Below are positions 1-6,994 of a stretch of DNA of 56,061 nucleotides, in pieces. Under the pieces are notes generated by a model. It saw only the letters and a program-made list of their open reading frames with translations. It was not told where the DNA came from and searched no databases. Numbering within the stretch: position 1 is the first letter of the stretch; the number at the start of each line of letters is the position of its first letter. Source of the DNA: WLJO01 sp945889085 (GTDB lineage: Bacteria > Actinomycetota > Acidimicrobiia > Acidimicrobiales > Ilumatobacteraceae). The position numbers were made by a program, and so were the translations under genes. The stretch is from the NCBI GenBank assembly GCA_945889085.1, contig CAMDBM010000016.1, positions 1-56,061 of the forward strand, in the 5' to 3' direction.

Positions 1-1048
1 CGGCTGCGTCGTTGTTGGTGGTGGAGTTGCCGGCGGCGGCGACAAAGAGGATCCCTTGGTCTCCGGCGTTGTTGATGGCATCGAGCATCGTTGACGAGGA
101 ACCGCCACCGCCCCACGAGTTGCTCGTGGCAACGATGTTGAGGCCCTTGTTTACCTTCAGCGCCGTGAGGTAGTCGATACCGCGAGCGGCGTCGGAGGTG
201 TAACCGCCGCTCGGCCCGAGGAACTTGGCGGACACGATGGTGACAGCCCAGTTCACACCGGCGACTCCGGCACCGTTGCCGCCGATTCCACCGATGGTTC
301 CTGACACGTGTGTGCCGTGTGTGTCCGACCCCTCGGTGGAGTTGCCGTCGAACACCGTGTTGTTGTTGTTCAGGAAGTCCCAGCCGTGGATGTCGTCGAC
401 GTAGCCGTTGGCGTCGTCGTCGATCCCGTTGCCCGCGATCTCGTCGGGATTGGTCCAGACATTCGCCGCGAGGTCCGGATGGGCGAACTGGATTCCCTCG
501 TCGATCACACCCACTGCGACGGAACGAGACCCGGTGTGCCCCTGGGCCCAGGCCTCTCCGGCAGCGGAACCGAACTCGTTGGCCGGTGAGGTGCCGTCGC
601 CCTGCATGCCCCAGAGACTGCCGTTCGTGTAGTACGGATCGTTCGACGTTGCGGCAGTGGTGAGGAGGTAGTCGGGTTCGACGTAGCGAACACCCTTGGT
701 GCCCTTGACACGGGCGACAGCGGCGGCAACGGATTCACCCTTGGCGAGCGAGATCACCTCGGTGCGCTTCGCCCTGGGTGACAGCACTTTGGACGAGGAG
801 GCCTTTGCGGAGGCGCGAACGGCGGCCTTGTCGGTGAGCGTCGCGGTGCTCGAATAACCGACGAGCAGCACGCCCGGGCGATGGGGCGCAAGGTCCGCAT
901 CGGTGATCGAGGACCCCGACCGAGAGGGCTGCGGCGAGGCATCGGCACCCGATACCGAGGCCACCAGCACGCTCGCTGCGCCGAGGGCGCCGACCGCTAT
1001 CCAGCGCGCAATCCGCTGATTTCGCCTGTGGTCCACCCGTGCCCGCAT
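1..1048 (-). CDS. Secreted subtilisin-like serine protease (S8 family), 3' end outside the window
   Basis: The minus-strand frame starts at ATG 1046-1048 and runs off the window edge, leaving about 349 residues. A basic N-terminus and a hydrophobic stretch (residues 16-35) form a signal peptide. An inhibitor-I9-like propeptide follows, ending near residue 130 (YVEPDYLL). The catalytic domain shows the Asp motif VGVIDEGIQFAHPDL, the His motif DTHGTHVSGTIGG and the oxyanion Asn in SNSWGGG. The catalytic Ser (GTSMA) should lie just beyond base 1. The start has a GGAG-type ribosome site. It is probably an exported peptidase matured by self-cleavage; the substrate is unknown. Confidence 0.93.
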   Translation of the reverse strand, partial: MRARVDHRRNQRIARWIAVGALGAASVLVASVSGADASPQPSRSGSSITDADLAPHRPGVLLVGYSSTATLTDKAAVRASAKASSSKVLSPRAKRTEVISLAKGESVAAAVARVKGTKGVRYVEPDYLLTTAATSNDPYYTNGSLWGMQGDGTSPANEFGSAAGEAWAQGHTGSRSVAVGVIDEGIQFAHPDLAANVWTNPDEIAGNGIDDDANGYVDDIHGWDFLNNNNTVFDGNSTEGSDTHGTHVSGTIGGIGGNGAGVAGVNWAVTIVSAKFLGPSGGYTSDAARGIDYLTALKVNKGLNIVATSNSWGGGGSSSTMLDAINNAGDQGILFVAAAGNSTTNNDAA

Positions 1049-1085
1049 AAACCACGCTCCGCGCTCGTCCCAACACCCTGTGTGG

Positions 1086-1114
1086 ATTGTAGCGCGTCTT
1101 GGGTCAGCGTCCAA
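1086..1114 (-). promoter_or_regulatory. Sigma70-type promoter of the S8 protease
   Basis: On the minus strand a -35 TTGGAC (1109-1114) is followed after exactly 17 bases by a -10 TACAAT (1086-1091). It lies about 40 bases before the protease start codon, so a short leader with a Shine-Dalgarno is expected. Of the promoters in this window it is the one closest to consensus. Confidence 0.7.
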
Positions 1115-1128
1115 GGGCATGTCTTGAG

Positions 1129-1188
1129 AAATAAAAAGAATCTCGGTCTGGTTCTCGTGAACGAGTCACAAGAACCAAACCGAGATTC
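1129..1188 (-). terminator. Rho-independent terminator of the tRNA cluster
   Basis: Arms 1138-1155 and 1171-1188 are complementary over 18 bases with one mismatch, and a further GTGA/TCAC pairing closes the stem. On the minus strand the stem is followed by a T-rich run (TTCTTTTTATTT). It sits just after tRNA-Phe, the last gene of the minus-strand tRNA cluster, and insulates the protease promoter. Confidence 0.88.
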
Positions 1189-1194
1189 CCTGAG

Positions 1195-1270
1195 TGGTGG
1201 TCGAGACCGGCGTCGATCCGGTGACCTTCCGCTTTTCAGGCGGACGCTCTGCCGACTGAGCTACTCGACC
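1195..1270 (-). tRNA. tRNA-Phe (GAA)
   Basis: The minus strand folds into a cloverleaf with a GGTCGAG/CTCGACC acceptor stem and the anticodon loop CTGAAAA (anticodon GAA). The D-loop contains AGCTCAGTCGG. The 3' CCA is encoded (1195-1197), unlike the neighbouring Asp and Glu genes. It is the last tRNA before the terminator. Confidence 0.96.
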
Positions 1271-1306
1271 GTACACAGACAGGGCTTCGGCAACCCCGCT
1301 GCTCAG

Positions 1307-1380
1307 CGGTCCCGACGGGACTCGAACCCGCGACCTCCGGCTTGACAGGCCGGCGTGAACTCCAACTTCACCACGGGACC
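1307..1380 (-). tRNA. tRNA-Asp (GTC)
   Basis: The minus strand shows the GGTCCCG/CGGGACC acceptor stem, the T-arm GGGTTCGAGTCCC and the anticodon loop CTGTCAA (anticodon GTC). The discriminator is G, and no CCA is encoded (CTG follows), so the tail must be added after transcription. Confidence 0.96.
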
Positions 1381-1395
1381 AGATGAACTGGCCAG

Positions 1396-1468
1396 CACCC
1401 CCAACGGGATTCGAACCCGTGCCGCCACCTTGAAAGGGTGGTGTCCTAGGCCACTAGACGATGGGGGC
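1396..1468 (-). tRNA. tRNA-Glu (TTC)
   Basis: The minus strand has the GCCCCCA/TGGGGGT acceptor stem (the terminal pair is G-T), the T-arm GGGTTCGAATCCC and the anticodon loop CTTTCAA (anticodon TTC). No CCA is encoded. It is first in the order Glu-Asp-Phe, a grouping common in Actinomycetota. Charged tRNA-Glu is also the substrate of HemA, encoded later in this window. Confidence 0.96.
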
Positions 1469-1557
1469 TAGGTACGTTCTCGTTGTGAGCGTGGCAACAC
1501 TACCAGCAGGCACCCGGGAACGCGCCAGACGAATCTGCAACCCCAACCGGCACGGGT

Positions 1558-2034
1558 TCAGCCCCTGCTGAGGGCCTGAACAATCTCCTCGAGCAAGCCC
1601 GAGAGGTATCCGTACAGCGCGGCTTCTGCGAAGTGGGGGTCGTTCTCGTCGAGGCGGTGGAGGTCGTCGTCCTCGCTGACGTCGAGCAGGGTTCCCAGCA
1701 CGAGGCGGACCCCGTTGACGCACTGCATCCAGCCAAGAAGGGCGGCCTCGTCGATGTGTTTGGACTCTGCGGTCCTCGCGAACGTCTCCAGGGCCGCGAC
1801 TCGCGAGGCCACCAGTTCCTCCCGCATGAAGCGGTGGTATTCGGCGTCCCGCTCGACGTCATCGGTATACGCAGTCGGGAACAGGCGCCTCGCCCGTTCG
1901 TCATCGGGGTGCTCCATCACCTCCCGTAGCTGCGGAAGGAGATTCGCCAGCAGCTGGCGCTCCTCGGCCGGGAGGTTCAGGTCGAACCCGCTCCCGTTCG
2001 CCCGAACCCGCCAGCGGCGTCGACGTATCGCCAC
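1558..2034 (-). CDS. DUF2017 family protein
   Basis: This is a 158-residue soluble, acidic, mostly helical protein with no signal or membrane segment. I chose the GTG start at 2034, one base after the clpS stop (2036-2038); the frame stays open upstream inside clpS, but that extension has no sensible composition. The N-terminus is very basic (IRRRRWRVR). The order clpS-DUF2017 recurs in Actinomycetota, so a role linked to the Clp/N-end-rule adaptor is possible. The biochemical function is unknown. Confidence 0.8.
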   Translation of the reverse strand: MAIRRRRWRVRANGSGFDLNLPAEERQLLANLLPQLREVMEHPDDERARRLFPTAYTDDVERDAEYHRFMREELVASRVAALETFARTAESKHIDEAALLGWMQCVNGVRLVLGTLLDVSEDDDLHRLDENDPHFAEAALYGYLSGLLEEIVQALSRG

Positions 2035-2035
2035 G

Positions 2036-2374
2036 TCAGTCGTCCTGTTGCATCGTGGCCCACAGGCCATGTTCGTGGAGGCGGAAAACATCGAGTTCGG
2101 CCCGCTCACGGGGGCCGTTTGACACGACAGCCCGACCCTTTTCGTGTACATCCATCATGAGCACTGTGGCCTTCTCCAGCGAATAGCCGAAGAGTTTCTG
2201 CAGCACGAAGGTCACGTACGACATCAAGTTGATGGGGTCGTTCCAGACGAGGACCACCCAGGGGCGATCCGGCCGGACATCGGTGTCGCTCGTGGGCAGT
2301 TCGACTTCTGCGGGCGCGGTGGACGCAGTGACCGGGGCGCACTCGGGCAACGACGAAAAAACCACAGTGACCAT
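2036..2374 (-). CDS. clpS: ATP-dependent Clp protease adaptor ClpS
   Basis: The 112-residue protein carries the ClpS core: PWVVLVWNDPINLMSYVTFV (substrate pocket Asn-Asp), the helix LFGYSLEKATVLMMDVHEKG and the closing RAELDVFRLHEHGL. ClpS docks on ClpA/ClpC and delivers proteins with N-degron residues to ClpP. ATG 2374 is preferred because GGAG lies about 8 bases upstream; an in-frame GTG at 2401 would add nine residues. It is transcribed with the DUF2017 gene, which begins one base after its stop. Confidence 0.93.
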   Translation of the reverse strand: MVTVVFSSLPECAPVTASTAPAEVELPTSDTDVRPDRPWVVLVWNDPINLMSYVTFVLQKLFGYSLEKATVLMMDVHEKGRAVVSNGPRERAELDVFRLHEHGLWATMQQDD

Positions 2375-2471
2375 TCTCGCTGCTCCAAGTGGCCGTGGCA
2401 CTCATGTCGGATAATCAGTCGGATTCCGGGGTTGGTCACGGTTCCCGGCGAGCCGTACGCTCATAGTGCTT

Positions 2472-3443
2472 ATGGCCGTCGGAACACGCCCACTCGTCCC
2501 CTCCCGGCTGGCACCTGCCAAGCGGGTTGGCGGGCGCGAGACCGGACTCGTCCACGGTGTGCGCCGGGCGCCAACGACCACGGTGGGCGGCTACATCGCC
2601 CTCACCAAGCCGCGGATCATCGAGCTGCTGCTGATCACCACGCTGCCCGCAATGGTGATGGCCGAGCAGGGGTGGCCGCCGCTGCGCCTCATCGTCGCAA
2701 CACTGATCGGTGGAACACTCGCTGCCGGCGGTGCGAATGCCATCAACATGGTCATCGACCGGGACATCGACGCCCTGATGGAGCGCACGGCCTCGCGTCC
2801 GCTGGTTACCGGGTTGATTGCCCCCCGTAATGCTCTGATCTTCGCTGTGGCGCTCGAGCTGGTGGCGTTCGGGGTGCTCTGGGCGTTCACGAACCTGCTT
2901 GCCGCAGTGCTGGCTGTGAGCGCGACTGCCTTCTATGTCTTCGTGTACACGATCTGGCTGAAGCGCACGAGCAAGCAGAACATTGTCATCGGCGGCGCTG
3001 CTGGGGCGGTTCCGGCGCTGGTCGGTTGGGCCGCAATCACCAACTCGATGGCGTGGTCACCGGTCGTCTTGTTCCTGCTCATTTTCTTCTGGACACCGCC
3101 CCACTTCTGGGCGCTGGCGATCCGTTATGCCGACGACTACCGCTCGGCCGGCGTTCCGATGCTGCCCGCTGTGGTCAGCCCCAAAGAAACAGTCCGTCAC
3201 ATGATCGGGTACACGGTCATCTTGGTGGCGATCTCCTTGGTCCTCATCCCGGTCGGCAACCTCGGCTGGATCTATGCCATCTCGGCGGGCGTTCTCGGTC
3301 TGCTCTTCCTCGCCGGTGTCATCGATCTGGGGCGCAACCCCACCACGGCCCGCTCGATGCGGGTGTTCGGCTTCTCCATTTCGTACGTCACCCTGCTTTT
3401 CGCAGCCCTCACCGTTGACGTTCTGGTGCGTTTCGGGTGGTAG
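2472..3443 (+). CDS. ctaB: Protoheme IX farnesyltransferase (heme O synthase)
   Basis: This UbiA-family polyprenyltransferase has about 8-9 membrane helices. It adds a farnesyl group to heme B to make heme O, the precursor of the heme A needed by the oxidase downstream. The first Asp-rich motif is NMVIDRDIDALMERT and a second conserved region is YADDYRSAGVPMLP. ATG 2472 is taken as start; a GTG two codons earlier (2466) is equally possible, and neither has a clear ribosome site. It leads the cytochrome oxidase cluster, with 124 bases to the next gene. Confidence 0.95.
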   Translation: MAVGTRPLVPSRLAPAKRVGGRETGLVHGVRRAPTTTVGGYIALTKPRIIELLLITTLPAMVMAEQGWPPLRLIVATLIGGTLAAGGANAINMVIDRDIDALMERTASRPLVTGLIAPRNALIFAVALELVAFGVLWAFTNLLAAVLAVSATAFYVFVYTIWLKRTSKQNIVIGGAAGAVPALVGWAAITNSMAWSPVVLFLLIFFWTPPHFWALAIRYADDYRSAGVPMLPAVVSPKETVRHMIGYTVILVAISLVLIPVGNLGWIYAISAGVLGLLFLAGVIDLGRNPTTARSMRVFGFSISYVTLLFAALTVDVLVRFGW

Positions 3444-3567
3444 TGGCCGTGCTGCGCCGGGGATTTCCGATCCGGACAACCCGGGTGGGTAATCTGGCCT
3501 CTGTAGACCCATCTCTTCTTTTCGTCCGGCCGGGCAAGTTCGCGCCGTCGCGGGCAAAAGGACGCAC
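3444..3567 (+). promoter_or_regulatory. Spacer before the oxidase operon, possible promoter
   Basis: These 124 bases hold a TAATCT hexamer (3490-3495) that fits the -10 pattern seen elsewhere here, without a convincing -35. A Shine-Dalgarno (AAAGGA) precedes the next gene by about 7 bases. The operon could start here or at ctaB; the sequence alone does not decide. Confidence 0.3.
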
Positions 3568-5241
3568 ATGACCACCATTGACACCCATCCCGATTCCGCT
3601 GTAGCAGCCGATGAACCGTCCGCGAGCGGACAGGTTCTTGCTCACGCGGCCTCGCTGGTGACTTCCTCGGACCACAAGCGGATCGGACGGCTGTTTCTCT
3701 ACCTGAGCCTGTTGCTCGGTACCGGATTGATCGGGCTGGGGGCCGTGCTCGGGTTCGACCGGATCCAGACCGGAGACACGTTCATCAACGTCAATGCGCT
3801 CGGGCAGCTCTTCTCGCTCTGGCGGGTGGGCCTCGTGTTCATGCTGGCGATCCCCTGCATGCTCGGTGTGGCGATCTCCGTCGTGCCGCTGCAGATCGGC
3901 GCCCGCTCACTTGCGTTCCCCCGGCTTGCGGCCCTCGGACTGTGGACCTGGCTCACGGGCTCCGGCATCGTGATCGTGTCCTACCTGCAGAACGGCGGGC
4001 CCGGTGGCGGCAAGGAGAGCGCCGTGGACCTGTTCCTCGCCGGGCTCGGCCTGACGGTGATTGGTCTGCTGTGCGCAGCGATCTCCCTCGCCACCACGGT
4101 GCTGACGAGTCGGGCACCGGGCATGACTCTTGAGCGGGTGCCCGCATTCGCCTGGTCAGCGCTCGTCACTGCAGCATCGCTCATCCTCGTGCTCCCGGTG
4201 CTACTCGCAGCGCTCATCTACCTGTTTGCGGACCACCGCTTCGGGGCACGCACAGCGATCGACGTCAATGGCTGGGGCGGCAACGAGATCTACCCGTGGA
4301 TCCGCACGGCACTCTCGGGCACCAGCACGCTCGTGTGGGCGCTGCCGGTCCTGGGCTTCGTCGCCGAGGTGGTTCCCACATTCGCCCGTCGCCGCAATAT
4401 CCTGCGCGCCGGAGTACTGCTCGGTGTCGGCATCGTTGCCACCGCCAGCCTCACCGGTGTCACCCAGGTCAGTCACGGCATCGGTCCGTGGAGCGCCCTA
4501 AGCGGCGGTGACCGCTTCAAGGACATGGTGGACTACGCATTCTTCACGCTGCTGCCGGTCGTCGGTCTGCTTGCGGTCATGGGCGCTGTCACGCTCACCC
4601 TGCTCATGGGCCTGAAGGCGAGAACGCTCCGGCTCGAGGCTCCGTTGCTGTTCGGCCTCGGTGCTGTCGCGATCCTCACGCTGGGCATCGCAGCGCACCT
4701 GCTCGAGCCGATTGCGGATCTGCAGCTCTCGGGCACCGTCTACGAAGAAGGTGTCTTCTTCGCAATCGTGTACTCCGTGGTGATTGCTGCGCTGGGCTCC
4801 ATCTCGTACTGGGGCCCGAAGATGCGTGGACGAAGGATCCCGAAGATCCCGCAGATGCTCCTCGCGTTGGGTGCAACCGGCGCAGCAGCGCTTGTTGTCG
4901 TTCCGAATCTCATTGCCGGCTTCAACAACCAGCCCGGTCTGTTCGGCGTGCGGAATGCCTCGGAACTTGTCGAGGGCTGGACCAACGAGGCCGCTCCCGA
5001 GTTCCTCAACGTGCTCACGTCTGTTGGCCATGTCCTGATGGCGCTGACCATCCTCGGCTTTCTGGCGCTCGCAGTGCAGGCTTTCGTCACTGGCAAGTTC
5101 GTCGGGGACGATCCGTGGGACGGACAAACGCTCGAGTGGGCAACGTCGTCACCGCCACCGGCGAATAACTTCGTTGATCTCCACATCGTCTCGTCGGCCG
5201 AACCGCTCGCCGACCTCAAGTCCGCCGGGAGTGATGCCTGA
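3568..5241 (+). CDS. Cytochrome c oxidase subunit I-like protein lacking all metal ligands
   Basis: The 557-residue, roughly 12-helix protein is clearly homologous to CtaD encoded at 8280-10277. Both share DHK-IG at the N-terminus, VPLQIGAR..AFPR after helix II, RAPGM after helix V, and DPWD..LEW..S.PPPA.NF at the C-terminus. Each catalytic position is changed. The six histidines of CtaD (H99, H277, H326, H327, H412, H414) align with W85, G251, V298, T299, G395 and F397, and the cross-linked Tyr (Y281) with L255. It therefore cannot bind heme a, heme a3 or CuB in the known way. The frame is intact, the start has a good ribosome site, and the stop overlaps the next gene, so it is not a decaying pseudogene. 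A structural, assembly or regulatory partner of the oxidase is my inference. Confidence 0.85.
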   Translation: MTTIDTHPDSAVAADEPSASGQVLAHAASLVTSSDHKRIGRLFLYLSLLLGTGLIGLGAVLGFDRIQTGDTFINVNALGQLFSLWRVGLVFMLAIPCMLGVAISVVPLQIGARSLAFPRLAALGLWTWLTGSGIVIVSYLQNGGPGGGKESAVDLFLAGLGLTVIGLLCAAISLATTVLTSRAPGMTLERVPAFAWSALVTAASLILVLPVLLAALIYLFADHRFGARTAIDVNGWGGNEIYPWIRTALSGTSTLVWALPVLGFVAEVVPTFARRRNILRAGVLLGVGIVATASLTGVTQVSHGIGPWSALSGGDRFKDMVDYAFFTLLPVVGLLAVMGAVTLTLLMGLKARTLRLEAPLLFGLGAVAILTLGIAAHLLEPIADLQLSGTVYEEGVFFAIVYSVVIAALGSISYWGPKMRGRRIPKIPQMLLALGATGAAALVVVPNLIAGFNNQPGLFGVRNASELVEGWTNEAAPEFLNVLTSVGHVLMALTILGFLALAVQAFVTGKFVGDDPWDGQTLEWATSSPPPANNFVDLHIVSSAEPLADLKSAGSDA

Positions 5242-5816
5242 TGCTCGCTTTGCCCCCTGCCCCTGCCCCGGCGCCCCGTCGTCAGGTCCTAGTTGGCACG
5301 GCCCTGTTCTGCGGTGCCGCTGCGATGTTGATCGGCGCCATGACAGCGCTTTGGTTCCGCTTCCGGGACAACGCCGGCACCACAGTCTGGAAGCCCAAGA
5401 AGGTGGTCATCCCCGAGGTGGCCACCAACACGATGTGGATCACGGCCTTCCTCGCCTGCGTCATGATCCAATGGGTTGTCTACTCGGCCAAGCGCGGCGA
5501 TCGCCAGCACACCGCCGTGGGCCTCGGGATCGTGATGATCCTCGGTCTCGCTCACCTGAACTCCCAGGCCTACGTCTGGAAGAAGGTTGCCCTTCCCGTG
5601 AAGGGCGATACCGCGTACAACTCGATGTTCTACGCGATCACCGGAACCCTGTTCGTTCTGGTGGTTGTCGGCATCGGGTACGCCTTAGTGGGTGCGTTCC
5701 GCTACATCGGCGGCCGCACCAAGGACCGGGAAACCCTTTCCGGTTTGGCCCTCTACTGGTATTTCCTCGCTGCGCTGAACACCGCAGTGTGGTTCACCGT
5801 CTACGTCACGAAGTAG
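5241..5816 (+). CDS. Cytochrome c oxidase subunit III-like protein, degenerate
   Basis: The 191-residue membrane protein (about 5 helices) begins at the last base of the previous stop codon. It resembles CtaE (10274-10900) in length and in its closing helix (LYWYF against LYWHF). Conserved polar residues of subunit III are gone: the Glu of helix I aligns with A27, the His pair of the FHGVH segment with L137 and L140, and the His/Asp of the final helix with Y174 and A177. Overlap with the subunit I-like gene implies joint translation. It is probably the partner of that pseudo-subunit I; no independent function is evident. Confidence 0.75.
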   Translation: MLALPPAPAPAPRRQVLVGTALFCGAAAMLIGAMTALWFRFRDNAGTTVWKPKKVVIPEVATNTMWITAFLACVMIQWVVYSAKRGDRQHTAVGLGIVMILGLAHLNSQAYVWKKVALPVKGDTAYNSMFYAITGTLFVLVVVGIGYALVGAFRYIGGRTKDRETLSGLALYWYFLAALNTAVWFTVYVTK

Positions 5817-5821
5817 GACCG

Positions 5822-6994
5822 ATGTTCTCCACCGGATCCAAACTGTTCTTCGGAATGACAAGCGCCGCTGTGGCGGGCATTGTCGTGTTCGCCCTATTCC
5901 AGAACGGCGACGCAGTCGCCGTGGTTGGTTTGGGCGCAGCGGCCTGCGCCCTTGCCCTCATCGCCGGGGTCGTGATCTACACCCGGGACGCCGACGTCTC
6001 CGCAGCAGACCCCAGTGCCACCGCTTCGGCCGCGGCCGCGAGCCCTGCCCCGGGTGCGAGCCTCTGGCCGCTCGTTGCAGCGCTCGGCGCCGGTCTCGTG
6101 GTGATCGGTCTCGTCACCGACAAGCGGTGGTTCATCGGTGGCTTCATCACGCTCACCGTTGCCTTGGTCGAGTGGATGGTGCAGGCCTGGGCGGAGCGGG
6201 CAAGTGCAGATGCCGGCTACAACAGGGCAGTCCGCGGATTCATGCTGCATCCGCTCGAGATGCCGATCCTTGCCGTTGTCGGACTCGGTTCGCTCATCTT
6301 CGCCTTCTCCCGCATCATGCTCCGCTCCGACAGCACCGTTGGTCCGGTGCTGTTCATTGGGGTTGCGTCCCTCGTCACGATCTTCGGTTTCATCCTCGTT
6401 GCCAAGCGTCGGCCGAGCAAGGCCGTCGTCGCCGGGATCTGCAGTGTCGGTGCCGTCGCCATCCTCGGTGCCGGAATCTGGACGGCAGCGGTCGGCGAGC
6501 GGCCCGAACTCGCCGAGGAGGGCAAGATCTTCCGCGACGAGCCCGGTCACCCCTCGGAGCGCAGCAACTGCAGTGAGGAGATCACCGAGGCAGATCACCA
6601 CGCGTCGGGATCGCTCGCCGCGAAATCCAACACCATCGCCCAGGTCATCCTGCGCGACAACAAGCTCTCGGTGGAGACGTTCGGGGATGCGGCCAGCAGT
6701 GTGGTGTTCGGTCGGGGCCTCACGGTCAACATCATGTTCAAGAACGAGAACCCCGAAGGTGAGGAGCGTCGCCTCGCGGCTTCCTACCTCGTGAATGCTG
6801 TCGACGCGAACGGCAAGCCGACCACGGACCTCGCCCAGCAGATCGTGTGCACCAACGCCATCGACGGCGGCAAGGTGCAGCTGATCACGATCAACATCCC
6901 GAAGCCCTCGGCCGCAGCGCCGCCCGGCCAGGAGTTCAAGTTCTACGTTCCCGGGATCCCCGGAGCGGAGATCCCGATCGAGGTGCTCGCATGA
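5822..6994 (+). CDS. Seven-helix membrane protein with beta-rich extracytoplasmic domain, oxidase-associated
   Basis: The 390-residue protein starts at ATG 5822, five bases after the preceding stop, with AGGACC upstream. Predicted helices lie near residues 9-27, 31-52, 82-98, 101-122, 145-163, 171-192 and 199-220. Helices 3-4 (SLWPLVAALGAGLVVIGLVT onward) resemble the subunit IV-like tail of CtaD (SYWPLVVAL). From about residue 225 a strand-rich domain follows, with only two cysteines and no CuA ligands. Its stop overlaps the ctaC start (ATGA). By position and fold it may replace subunits II and IV in a non-catalytic complex with the two preceding proteins. I recognise no named family. Confidence 0.7.
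   Translation: MFSTGSKLFFGMTSAAVAGIVVFALFQNGDAVAVVGLGAAACALALIAGVVIYTRDADVSAADPSATASAAAASPAPGASLWPLVAALGAGLVVIGLVTDKRWFIGGFITLTVALVEWMVQAWAERASADAGYNRAVRGFMLHPLEMPILAVVGLGSLIFAFSRIMLRSDSTVGPVLFIGVASLVTIFGFILVAKRRPSKAVVAGICSVGAVAILGAGIWTAAVGERPELAEEGKIFRDEPGHPSERSNCSEEITEADHHASGSLAAKSNTIAQVILRDNKLSVETFGDAASSVVFGRGLTVNIMFKNENPEGEERRLAASYLVNAVDANGKPTTDLAQQIVCTNAIDGGKVQLITINIPKPSAAAPPGQEFKFYVPGIPGAEIPIEVLA

Noticed and set aside
1463..1495. TTGCCA-N17-TACCTA as promoter of the tRNA-Glu cluster (minus strand)
   Set aside because: The -10 would abut the mature tRNA 5' end, so transcription would start inside the tRNA. TAGTGT at 1497-1502 is a better but unproven -10.
3568..5816. Reading the degenerate oxidase genes as pseudogenes
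   Set aside because: Both frames are complete and overlapping, with normal starts and retained scaffold motifs; decay would have left stops or frameshifts.
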